Below, one piece after another: positions 37,651-45,168 of a stretch of 64,000 nucleotides of DNA. The notes beneath the pieces are model-generated. The model saw nothing but the letters and a program-made list of their open reading frames with translations. It was not told where the DNA came from and did not search any database. This DNA comes from Dyella sp. C11 (GTDB lineage Bacteria > Pseudomonadota > Gammaproteobacteria > Xanthomonadales > Rhodanobacteraceae), in the NCBI RefSeq assembly GCF_003121485.1, contig NZ_QAVX01000015.1, positions 1-64,000 of the forward strand, written 5' to 3'. A program made the position numbers and the translations under genes. How positions within the stretch are numbered: position 1 is the first letter of the stretch; the number at the start of each line of letters is the position of its first letter.

Positions 37651-38187
37651 CTACGTGCCGTAGCCCGGTTCCCCGTCGCAGCCGTCGTCCACCCATTCCT
37701 GCATCTTGCCCCGCCACAGGCGGCGGTTGCGCTGCAGCTGCGTGCCGTCCGCGCGCTGGTGGTGTTCGGTCCAGCTGTTGCACGTGGCTTCCACCCGGCT
37801 GGTGGCGGCGAATCGCTTGCTTCCCAGCACCGGTGCCAGGCATCGCATGGCGCGGCGCATGTCGTTCAGCGAGCCGCTGCCGAAATGAAACACGAAGATG
37901 GCCGGCCCGTGTTGCGGCGGAAATCGGTGGGAGTCGAGAAATCCCGGGTTGCAGGTGAGCAGCGACAGCTTGCGGTCGAAGGCATACGCCGCATGGGCGT
38001 CGTCCGTTTGGCCAACCAGGCCTGTATCCGACGAAGTGCGCACCTGGGCGCCAGCCGAGCGCAGCAATTCGACGGCGCGCGGGGGAAACGAGGCATCCAC
38101 GAGAAAGCACGCGCGGCTTTCCATGCTGCCTTCGTCAGGCAGGCTGCGATTGCTGGAGCCTTCCAGTTCCCGCCACATGAGCTGCAC
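37651..38187 (-). CDS. DUF5615-like PIN-domain protein
   Basis: A 178-residue protein with a PIN-like core: LVDASFPPRAVELLRSAGAQVRT (about 28-50), an acidic TDDAHAAYAFD and LLTCNPGFLD (about 59-86), the pattern of DUF5615/Mut7-C proteins related to toxin nucleases. The C-terminal 60 residues are Arg/Gln-rich with no domain. No antitoxin gene is adjacent. The start is uncertain: Met1 at 38187, Met4, or Met22 just before the domain. Confidence 0.6.
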   Translation of the reverse strand: MQLMWRELEGSSNRSLPDEGSMESRACFLVDASFPPRAVELLRSAGAQVRTSSDTGLVGQTDDAHAAYAFDRKLSLLTCNPGFLDSHRFPPQHGPAIFVFHFGSGSLNDMRRAMRCLAPVLGSKRFAATSRVEATCNSWTEHHQRADGTQLQRNRRLWRGKMQEWVDDGCDGEPGYGT

Positions 38188-38385
38188 GACTCCGTTGGAT
38201 CAGGGACGCGGCAGGCCACCTTGTATGGCTCGGTGGCGACGTGGAATGTCGAGCGCTGTCATGCCAGGCAGCCATCGCCACTCGCGGCATGAATTGCGCG
38301 GAATACGAGATTCCCCGTGGCTTTTCTATCGGTCCCCTGCGCGGCGGGCAATAGGACCTTTGGGGCATACCCGGTTGCGACGGCG

Positions 38386-39003
38386 TCAGCGGGGGCTGCG
38401 CGCCTCGATGGCGATGCGGATGGCGTCCGCGCTGCTGTGGGCGCCAAGACGCTTGAGCAGGCTGGCGCGGTGCATCTTCACGGTCTTTTCCTCGATGCCC
38501 AGCAACTCGCCGATCTGCTTGTTGCGCAGGCCGCGCGACATGTGTTCGAGCACCTGTTTTTGCCGTGGCGTCAGGCTGTCCACCAGGGCGGAAGCATGGG
38601 AAATGCGCAGGGTCTGCGCGCGTTCGGGCGCGTCGGTCACGTCCATCTGCGAGCCGATGAAATATTCGATGGAACCGTCGGCACCGAACAGCGGCGCGAT
38701 CATCACCGCATTGCGGAACAGCGTGCCGTCCTTGCGGTAATTGCTGAGCACCATCAGCACCGGTTTCCCTTTCGCAATGGCGTCGCGCAACAGGGAGCGT
38801 TGCTCGGGCTCAGTGCCGTTGCCCTGCAAAAAACGGCAGTTACGGCCCAGAACTTCACGTTCCCCGTAACCCGTGAGCGCGCAGAACGCAGCGTTCACGC
38901 ACACGATGGGGTTATCCGGCAAACGCGGATTGGTCACGATGGTCGCGAGGGGAGACAGGCCGATGGATGTGAACAGGGCGCCTTCAAAACCAGGTTGATG
39001 CAT
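38386..39003 (-). CDS. LOV-domain LuxR-type regulator (putative blue-light sensor)
   Basis: A 205-residue protein. Residues about 15-125 form a PAS/LOV domain containing GRNCRFLQ with the photo-adduct Cys56, flavin-contact Asn88 (SNYRKDG) and Asn98 (LFRN), and Gln119 (GSQMDVT), all as in phototropin-type LOV domains. Residues about 142-200 form a LuxR/GerE HTH (LTPRQKQVLEHMSRGLRNKQIGELLG...TVKMHRASLLKRLG). It should bind FMN and change DNA binding on blue light. GAGGAAAG precedes ATG 39003. Transcribed divergently from an AhpD-like gene, a plausible target. Confidence 0.88.
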   Translation of the reverse strand: MHQPGFEGALFTSIGLSPLATIVTNPRLPDNPIVCVNAAFCALTGYGEREVLGRNCRFLQGNGTEPEQRSLLRDAIAKGKPVLMVLSNYRKDGTLFRNAVMIAPLFGADGSIEYFIGSQMDVTDAPERAQTLRISHASALVDSLTPRQKQVLEHMSRGLRNKQIGELLGIEEKTVKMHRASLLKRLGAHSSADAIRIAIEARSPR

Positions 39004-39232
39004 CGTTTCTTTCCTCAGTCACCTTCTGCGCATACGCGTCAGATTCGAACAGAACACGTCGTTCATACCAAGCCCGACCTTGGCAGGGCGCGGCAGCAGT
39101 CACTGTCCTGCAAAAGATGGGCCGTCGGGCCTCGAACCATCGTGGTATTCACGTTGATGCGGCATGAAGCGCAGCATCGAAGGGTCGTGCCTGGACAGGG
39201 GCGGGTGCGATCCCATCATCAGGAGACGCCCC

Positions 39233-39583
39233 ATGCTGAACTGGCCTGAATACCGCAAGCAGCTGATGAATCGCATCGGCATGATCGGCAAGCTGAGCCC
39301 GGATACTGTCGCTGGATATCAGACGCTGAGCAATGCCGGAAGCAAGACCGGTCACCTGAACGCGAAGACGCGTGAACTCATTTCGCTCGCGGTAGCGGTA
39401 ACAACGCGCTGCGATGGTTGCATCACCGTGCACACGGCCGAAGCGCTGAAGCAGGGGGCCACGCACGAGGAAATCGCCGAAGCACTTGGCGTGGCCGTGG
39501 CGATGAATGCTGGCGCGGCGCTGGTTTACTCGGCACGCGTGCTCGATGCCGTGCACGCCTATGAATCAACCGCTCCCGCATAA
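39233..39583 (+). CDS. Carboxymuconolactone decarboxylase family (AhpD-like) protein
   Basis: A 116-residue protein of the CMD/AhpD family. The CxxC pair with nearby His (RCDGCITVHTAEAL, about residues 60-73) is the peroxidase/reductase active site of AhpD-type members, rather than a true decarboxylase site. AGGAGA lies 7 nt upstream of ATG 39233. It overlaps the convergent membrane-protein gene by 25 nt and shares its upstream region with the LOV regulator. Confidence 0.85.
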   Translation: MLNWPEYRKQLMNRIGMIGKLSPDTVAGYQTLSNAGSKTGHLNAKTRELISLAVAVTTRCDGCITVHTAEALKQGATHEEIAEALGVAVAMNAGAALVYSARVLDAVHAYESTAPA

Positions 39584-40425
39584 CGCGTCGCGCGATACGA
39601 ATCGCCCACCACCCAGGCGCCGCACGCGATGGCCGCGGAAATCACCAGTGCCGTCCACGCGGTGCGGTCGCTTGGGTTCGCCGCGATGGCGGGCCCCCAG
39701 ACGAGCAAGGTGATGATCCACAACATGGCCGCCTCCAGTCGCGCAGCGAGCGGTGCCAGGACACCGAACAGCACCGCCAGACAGGCGACGATGCTGCACG
39801 CGCCCGTGAAATACACCCAACCCAGGCGGAACGGCAGCCACGCCGGCACCAGCGCTTCGGTCTGTGCGCTGTAGAAGAAGTGCGCCAAACCGATCATGGG
39901 CAACGACAACGCGAACAGCACGCGCGCCGCACGCACGCCGTGAAGGCCGGTAACGCGGCGAAGCCAGTCGTTCCGTTCACCGATGTGAAGAGCAGACAGC
40001 ACCCAGGCGCCAGCGAGCATCACCGCAATCTCGCCAAACCCAAGCCACGTGGCCTCCATTGTCGGCACCACCACGACGGCAGGCAGTTTCAACAGCACCA
40101 CCCATGCCAGCAGGAAAACCGTAAGCAGCGCAGATGCCGCCTTCGCCCATGCCCTCAACAGCAGGCCCACGCCGCAGGCAAGCTCGATCAGCGCGAAGAC
40201 ATAGGCAATGGCCGTGGCGCCCGGCATGTGCTCGATGGGCAGATGCTGCCAGACCAGGGCGACGTCGCCGTAGATGAAACCGAGCACGCCCAGGCCGATC
40301 ATGCAGAGTGCGAAAAACTGCTGCGAAATGCGGGTCTGCGGCAGCGCGAAAGCGTCGATGGTGCTGCGTGATCCGATATCACCGTCAGCCAGTACGGCCG
40401 ACGATGCGTGGTGCGAACGTTCCAT
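39559..40425 (-). CDS. DoxX-like integral membrane protein
   Basis: A 288-residue protein with about eight hydrophobic helices in two halves (QFFALCMIGLGVLGFIYGD... and VLFALSLPMIGLAHFFYSA...), each similar to DoxX/DoxD-type membrane proteins. The Gly/Trp placement suggests a duplicated four-helix unit. Start MERSHHASSAV at 40425 with AAGGAGC upstream. Function unknown; DoxX relatives work in thiol or quinone redox. The 3' end overlaps that of the AhpD-like gene. Confidence 0.7.
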   Translation of the reverse strand: MERSHHASSAVLADGDIGSRSTIDAFALPQTRISQQFFALCMIGLGVLGFIYGDVALVWQHLPIEHMPGATAIAYVFALIELACGVGLLLRAWAKAASALLTVFLLAWVVLLKLPAVVVVPTMEATWLGFGEIAVMLAGAWVLSALHIGERNDWLRRVTGLHGVRAARVLFALSLPMIGLAHFFYSAQTEALVPAWLPFRLGWVYFTGACSIVACLAVLFGVLAPLAARLEAAMLWIITLLVWGPAIAANPSDRTAWTALVISAAIACGAWVVGDSYRATRYAGAVDS

Positions 40426-40582
40426 GCCTTGCTCCTTCACGATGGACGGACAGGGGAACAACGGTTCTTTGCAACGTGGCGGCCTGACCCGCGAGACGAT
40501 GCGTGCGGTGGGCATGCCGGCCATTTAAACGGCTGGCTGGTCGTGGTGCAATCGCACTCGCCAAGAGCCGCAAGGAGCGCCC

Positions 40583-40999
40583 ATGTATCGCCCACGACCC
40601 ATCGTGAATCTGCCGCGCGACACCGACCCCGACGGCATCAAGGTGTACGCCATTTCGGCGCCGGGAAAAGCGGTGGATGTCTCGCATTACCTGCCACGCC
40701 TGCAGGCCATGAAGCAGGTGCGGCCGATAGCGTGGCGCAGCACGCCGGCGTTTGCGATCTTCCACGAGGGTGCCAATGCTCGCTATCTCGTGCTTGGCTG
40801 GTGGGGCAACGACAACGAGATGTTCATCGCGGTGGCTGCGGAAGATGCCTCCGGCTGGGTCGAGGACATGTCGCGCTACTCGTTCTGCCTGTGGGACATG
40901 GAAGTGATGTGGTACGAGCGCAACGCCTTCGTCGAGTGCATGTACGGTGTGGTGCCCAGCCTGGATGCGTATCGCGCCAGCATGCTGTGCAAGTCCTGA
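40583..40999 (+). CDS. Hypothetical protein, 138 residues
   Basis: A cytosolic-looking protein rich in Trp and aromatic residues (YLVLGWWGNDNEMFIAVAAED, YSFCLWDMEVMWYERNAF). AAGGAG lies 6 nt before ATG 40583. No domain is recognised with confidence. It is followed after 1 nt by a tiny membrane protein gene. Confidence 0.7.
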   Translation: MYRPRPIVNLPRDTDPDGIKVYAISAPGKAVDVSHYLPRLQAMKQVRPIAWRSTPAFAIFHEGANARYLVLGWWGNDNEMFIAVAAEDASGWVEDMSRYSFCLWDMEVMWYERNAFVECMYGVVPSLDAYRASMLCKS

Positions 41000-41000
41000 C

Positions 41001-41138
41001 ATGAACAGGGCATGGTGGGCCGCCAGGGGCATCGCGCGACTGGTGTTCGTGGTGCTGGTGAGCCTGCTGCTGGCGGGCCTTGGCTATCTCGCCATACTTG
41101 CCGTGATCATGCAGTTCCCGCCGCACGCCATCCGCTGA
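41001..41138 (+). CDS. Small single-pass membrane protein, 45 residues
   Basis: A 45-codon frame starting at ATG 41001, one base after the previous stop. The product has basic N-terminus MNRAWWAARGIAR, one hydrophobic helix (LVFVVLVSLLLAGLGYLAIL) and a short tail ending QFPPHAIR. The tight spacing suggests translational coupling with the gene at 40583. No family known. Confidence 0.5.
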   Translation: MNRAWWAARGIARLVFVVLVSLLLAGLGYLAILAVIMQFPPHAIR

Positions 41139-41144
41139 CGCCAT

Positions 41145-42413
41145 TCACGCGCGGCTGCTGTCTACGGCGCGGCGCAACAGCAGTTCGCGCTCGCGTTCGT
41201 TGCGCGTCATGGCGGCGGCACGCTCGAATTCCTCGCGCGCCTCGCCATGACGCCCCAACCTGACCAGCAGCTCGCCGCGCACGCTGGGCAACAGGTGATA
41301 GTGACGGAGCAGAGGCTCTTCACGAAGTTCGTCCACCAGCGACAAACCCACGTCCGGGCCAAAGGCTTGCGCATGCGCCACGGCGCGGTTGAGCGCCACC
41401 ACCGGCGATGGCATGCGTCGGGCCAGCGTGTCGTAAAGCGCGGCGATGCGTGGCCAGTCGGTTTCCTGTGCCGTGTGGGCGCGTGCGTGGCAGGCGGCAA
41501 TGGCGGCCTGCAACGTATACGGTCGTTCGCCTCCGCCCAGTTGCTCCGCGCGTTGCAACGACGCAAGCCCGCGACGTATCAGCAACTGGTCCCATCGTGC
41601 GCGGTTCTGGTCGTTCAACAGGATCGGCTCGCCATTCGGCCCTTGCCGTGCCGCGGTGCGCGACGCCTGGATTTCCATCAGCGCTACTAGACCATGCACT
41701 TCCGGTTCGGCCGGTGCGAGCCCCGCGAGCACCCGGCCCAGGCGCATCGCCTCGTCGCACAGTTGCGGACGCATCCAGTCGCGGCCGGACGTGGCGGCGT
41801 ATCCTTCGTTGAAGATCAGGTAGACGACTTCGAGCACCGACGCCAGGCGCACCGACAACTCGTCGCCACGCGGCACTTCGAATGGCACCCTGGCGTCGCT
41901 GAGCGCACGCTTCGCACGCACGATGCGTTGCGCGACGGTGGGCTCCGGCACCAGGAAGGCGCGCGCAATCTCCACCGTGGTCAGGCCACCCAGCAGGCGC
42001 AGCGTGAGCGCCACGCGCGCCTCGGTGGACAACACCGGATGGCATGCCGTGAATATCAGGCTGAGCAGATCGTCACCGACCGGATTATCGAGCATGGCAT
42101 CCGGGTCTCCCACGGATTGTTCAAGCTGATCCTCGATCTCGCGCGTGAGCTGGTCTTCCTTGCGTCGATGCAGGGCGTGGCGGCGCATCTGGTCAATCGC
42201 CCGATGCTTGGCCGTGGTCATCAGCCACGCACCGGGATTGCGCGGCACACCCGTCTGCGGCCATTGCTCCAGCGCCGTGACCAGCGCGTCCTGGGCCAGC
42301 TCTTCCGCCAGGCCCACGTCGCGCACGATGCGGGCAAGCCCGGCGATCAGTCGCGGCGCCTCGATGCGCCAGACCGCGTCAATGGTGCGATGGATGTGGT
42401 CGGTGGCCGTCAT
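41145..42413 (-). CDS. ECF42-type RNA polymerase sigma factor
   Basis: A 422-residue sigma factor. Sigma2 (about residues 25-90, LAEELAQDALVTALEQWP...AWLMTTAKHRAIDQMRR) and sigma4 (about 135-190, LTLRLLGGLTTVEIARAFLVPEPTVAQRIVRAKRAL) are followed by a 230-residue C-terminal extension with the NEGYAATSGRDWMRPQLCDEAMRL segment and TPR-like helices (ALNRAVAHAQAFGP). That architecture and the adjacent DGPF (YciI) gene fit the ECF42 group, which has no anti-sigma factor. ATG 42413 preferred; a GTG at 42434 is also possible. Confidence 0.88.
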   Translation of the reverse strand: MTATDHIHRTIDAVWRIEAPRLIAGLARIVRDVGLAEELAQDALVTALEQWPQTGVPRNPGAWLMTTAKHRAIDQMRRHALHRRKEDQLTREIEDQLEQSVGDPDAMLDNPVGDDLLSLIFTACHPVLSTEARVALTLRLLGGLTTVEIARAFLVPEPTVAQRIVRAKRALSDARVPFEVPRGDELSVRLASVLEVVYLIFNEGYAATSGRDWMRPQLCDEAMRLGRVLAGLAPAEPEVHGLVALMEIQASRTAARQGPNGEPILLNDQNRARWDQLLIRRGLASLQRAEQLGGGERPYTLQAAIAACHARAHTAQETDWPRIAALYDTLARRMPSPVVALNRAVAHAQAFGPDVGLSLVDELREEPLLRHYHLLPSVRGELLVRLGRHGEAREEFERAAAMTRNERERELLLRRAVDSSRA

Positions 42414-42477
42414 GGCCGTCGATGACAACACCACGCCCGATGCCGCGCAAGTTCATGCGCAGCACCGCCGCGTTGCC

Positions 42478-42900
42478 TCACGGAGGCGACATCACCATCC
42501 AGTGCACGCCAAAGCGGTCGCGCAACATGCCGAAGCTGGAGGCGAAGAACGTCTTCGACAGCGGCATGGCCACCGATCCACCGTCTTCCAGCAGCGCGTT
42601 GAAGTGTTTGGTCGCCTCGGCGTCATCCTTGGCGTTGAGCACCAGCGAAAAGCCGCGGAAATCCGGCTGGCCACCGCATTCGCCATCGGAAGCATTCACC
42701 AGTGACTCGCCGACCTTGAACGACGCATGCATGATCTTTTCACCGTTCGGCGGACGAGGGCCGGCGGCCTGGTCGCCCGGCTGTTCGGGATTGTCCTTGA
42801 AGCGGATCAGCGTTTGCACCTGCGCGTTCACGGCCTTGCCGTAGAAGGCGAGGGCCTCCTCGCAGCGGCCATCGAAGAAGAGATAAGCCTGGACAAGCAT
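42478..42900 (-). CDS. VOC/PhnB-like protein
   Basis: A 140-residue protein of the VOC superfamily, PhnB-like/3-demethylubiquinone methyltransferase-like group: LVQAYLFFDGRCEEALAFYGKAVNAQVQTLIRF opening, IMHASFKVGESLVNASD in the middle, and FASSFGMLRDRFGVHWMV at the end. No full set of metal ligands is seen. GGGAGA precedes ATG 42900. Second gene in the YciI-VOC-ECF operon. Confidence 0.88.
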   Translation of the reverse strand: MLVQAYLFFDGRCEEALAFYGKAVNAQVQTLIRFKDNPEQPGDQAAGPRPPNGEKIMHASFKVGESLVNASDGECGGQPDFRGFSLVLNAKDDAEATKHFNALLEDGGSVAMPLSKTFFASSFGMLRDRFGVHWMVMSPP

Positions 42901-42920
42901 GTCGCGGTCTCCCGTGATGT

Positions 42921-43349
42921 TCAGTGGTGTTCGCCCAACGTGGCCCGCTGCTGTGCTTCCTGTTCGCGCAGCTCCGGCGTGAACTGCTCGCCGAAATCGT
43001 CGGCGTCGAACACGCGGCGAATCTCGATCTCCGAAGCCCCTTCCTCGAAGGGATTGGGGCAGCGCTTCATCCATTCGATGGCCTCTTCCAGCGAGCCCAC
43101 CTGCAACAGCCAGAATCCGGCGATGAGTTCCTTGGTTTCGGCAAATGGTCCATCAATGACGGTGCGCGTGTCGCCTTCGTAGCGGATGCGTGCGCCGTTG
43201 CTGCTGGGGTGCAGGCCTTCGCCGGCCAGCATCACGCCGGCCTTCACCAGCTCTTCGTTGAAGCGGAGCATGTCGGTGAGCATCTTCTCGCTCGGCATCT
43301 CGCCGGCCTCGGAAGCCCGCGTGGCGCGGACCATGGCTACGAATCGCAT
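42921..43349 (-). CDS. YciI/DGPF family protein
   Basis: A 142-residue YCII-related protein with the DGPF signature (VIDGPFAETKELIAGFWLLQV) and the MRFVAMVRATRASEAGEMPS opening. Such proteins are regularly encoded next to ECF42 sigma factors and are thought to be their targets or partners. AAGGAG lies 9 nt upstream of ATG 43349; it is the first gene of the operon. Confidence 0.9.
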   Translation of the reverse strand: MRFVAMVRATRASEAGEMPSEKMLTDMLRFNEELVKAGVMLAGEGLHPSSNGARIRYEGDTRTVIDGPFAETKELIAGFWLLQVGSLEEAIEWMKRCPNPFEEGASEIEIRRVFDADDFGEQFTPELREQEAQQRATLGEHH

Positions 43350-43477
43350 GGGTATCACTCCTTGTCGGTGTCGTGGGCCGTAGAAAGGCGGCCTTCATGC
43401 ACACGACGAACGACCTTGCCGGGAATCGACAGGGTAGCGGAGGGAATTTCTACGCGACGTGGAAAACCCGTCTTTAT

Positions 43478-43560
43478 GTAGGAGCGCACTGGTGCGCGAC
43501 CGGTTCCTGCCAGGTCGTACTAGCCGAAGGCGAGTGGTCGCGCACAAGTGCGCTCCTACA
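43478..43560. repeat. Inverted pair of GTAGGAGCGCAC-type REPs
   Basis: Copies at 43478-43501 and 43536-43560 in opposite orientation, between the ubiA 3' end and the YciI operon promoter region. Confidence 0.85.
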
Positions 43561-43582
43561 AAGGGGATGCCGTGTTTGGGCT

Positions 43583-44608
43583 TTACCTGAACGCCAACGC
43601 CAGCACGATGCCGATCCACACCGCCATGCCCAGCCAGTTGTTGTTGCGGAAGGCCCACAGGCAGGCGGCGCGGTCGTGCGTGCGAATGCGCCACAGCTGC
43701 CACCCGAACAGGCCGGCAGCGGCCAGCAGGCTCAGCCAGTAGGGCCAGCCCAGCGAGGCGCGCTGGCCCACGAACAGCATGGCCAGCAGGAACGTGGCCA
43801 TCAGAATGCCCAGGATCGGCAGATCGGCATCGCCAAACAGGATGGCCGTGGACTTGGCGCCCGCCTTGATGTCCTCGTCGCGGTCCACCAGCGCGTATTG
43901 GGTGTCGTAAACCACCGACCAGATGATGTTGGCGATGAACAGCAACCAGCCCACCGGCGGCACGGTGTTCATCACCGCGGCGAACGCCATGGGGATGGAC
44001 CAGCCGAACGCCGCGCCCAGCACCACCTGCGGCAGATGCGTGTAGCGCTTGGTGAACGGGTAGATGGCGGCCAGGGCGGCGCCCGCGAACGACATCTCGA
44101 TGGTCAGCTTGTTGGTGAACAGCACCAGGATGAACGAGAACACCAGCAGGCTGGCAAACACGATCAGCGCCTCGCGCGGCGTCACGCGCCCGGCGGCGAT
44201 GGGTCGGCCCGCGGTGCGCTCCACTTGCGGGTCCAGCTTGCGGTCGGCGTAATCGTTGATGGCGCAGCCGGCAGCACGCATGGAAAACACGCCCAGTGTA
44301 AAGATCACCAGCATCTTCACCGGCGGGAAGTCCGATGCCGCCAGCCACAGCGCCCACCACGTCGGCCACAGCAACAGCAGCGCGCCGATGGGGCGATCCA
44401 TGCGGGTCAGCACCAGGTAGTCGCGCGCCTTGCTGCGATAGGCCTCGGGCAGCTTCTGCAGCAGCCAGTCCAGCACTCGCGTGGCGCGCGTGGAACTGTC
44501 CGCCGGCTGCGCCGTGCGCGCGGTTTTCGGCGCCACGCCGGGGCGCGGACGCGGGGCACTGGTGGTCGGCAGGTTGCGCCGCTGGCGCTTGCGTGAAGTG
44601 GGAGCCAT
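43583..44608 (-). CDS. ubiA: 4-hydroxybenzoate octaprenyltransferase
   Basis: A 341-residue membrane prenyltransferase of ubiquinone synthesis. The first Asp-rich motif INDYADRKLDPQVERT and the second around YDTQYALVDRDEDIKAGAKS bind Mg-polyprenyl diphosphate; about eight transmembrane helices follow. The first 45 residues (Arg/Pro/Thr-rich) exceed the usual N-terminus of about 290-residue UbiA proteins, so a downstream start is possible, although the Met at 44608 is the only clear ATG before the conserved part. Confidence 0.93.
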   Translation of the reverse strand: MAPTSRKRQRRNLPTTSAPRPRPGVAPKTARTAQPADSSTRATRVLDWLLQKLPEAYRSKARDYLVLTRMDRPIGALLLLWPTWWALWLAASDFPPVKMLVIFTLGVFSMRAAGCAINDYADRKLDPQVERTAGRPIAAGRVTPREALIVFASLLVFSFILVLFTNKLTIEMSFAGAALAAIYPFTKRYTHLPQVVLGAAFGWSIPMAFAAVMNTVPPVGWLLFIANIIWSVVYDTQYALVDRDEDIKAGAKSTAILFGDADLPILGILMATFLLAMLFVGQRASLGWPYWLSLLAAAGLFGWQLWRIRTHDRAACLWAFRNNNWLGMAVWIGIVLALAFR

Positions 44609-44735
44609 TTGCCCAGTTTAACGTGGGCCATCGTCATGGGTGGCGTGACGGATGACCTGTTTCCCCTGCGCGCCGTGTCGCAACACCGTCACAAAGGGGC
44701 CTAAACTCGCGGTCTACCCGCATGGAATCACGCCG

Positions 44736-45092
44736 ATGCCCAAGGCCCTCAGTCACATCGCCCTGATCGTCGCCCACCCCACCCGCACCGCACACCTGCT
44801 CACGGGCGTGTTCGACGACGCGCGTATCGTGCAGGAAGAAGACCCGGACCACGCGCACCCCGAGGTCATCGTCTCCGTGGGTGGCCTGGAGTTCGCCCTG
44901 ATCCGCGGGCAGGGGCCGGTGTCACGCAATGGCGATCACATCGCCTTCGCGGTGACCAAGCAGGAACAGCTCGAATGCGCGCGCCGCATGGACGAGCTGG
45001 CGCTGGATTACCAGATGGCCCGCGAAGACACGGCGCTGTATTTCAGCGATTACGACAACCATGTGTTCGAGCTGGAAGTGATGGAATCGTAG
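44736..45092 (+). CDS. VOC metalloenzyme, FosX/fosfomycin-resistance-like
   Basis: A 118-residue single VOC unit with candidate metal ligands His in LSHIALI (about residue 7), His in GDHIAFAV (about 68) and Glu in NHVFELEVM (about 113). Opening LSHIALIVAHPTRTAHLLTGVFDD and ending ALYFSDYDNHVFELE resemble FosX/FosI, which open the fosfomycin epoxide, but generic glyoxalase functions are also possible. Start ATG 44736. It is divergent from ubiA. Confidence 0.72.
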   Translation: MPKALSHIALIVAHPTRTAHLLTGVFDDARIVQEEDPDHAHPEVIVSVGGLEFALIRGQGPVSRNGDHIAFAVTKQEQLECARRMDELALDYQMAREDTALYFSDYDNHVFELEVMES

Positions 45093-45098
45093 ACCGCT

Positions 45099-45158
45099 GT
45101 CGCGCACAAGTGCGCTCCTACAAGGTCTCGTTTCTGTAGGAGCGCACTTGTGCGCGAC
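45099..45158. repeat. Inverted pair of GTAGGAGCGCAC-type REPs
   Basis: Copies at 45099-45121 and 45136-45158 with a 14-nt spacer fill the convergent gap between the VOC gene and ilvA, so they may serve as a terminator-like hairpin. Confidence 0.85.
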
Positions 45159-45168
45159 GGGACTCGCC

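Noticed and set aside
37651-38187. Toxin-antitoxin module
   Set aside because: The PIN-like protein has no adjacent small antitoxin gene on the same strand; neighbours are comF and the LOV regulator.
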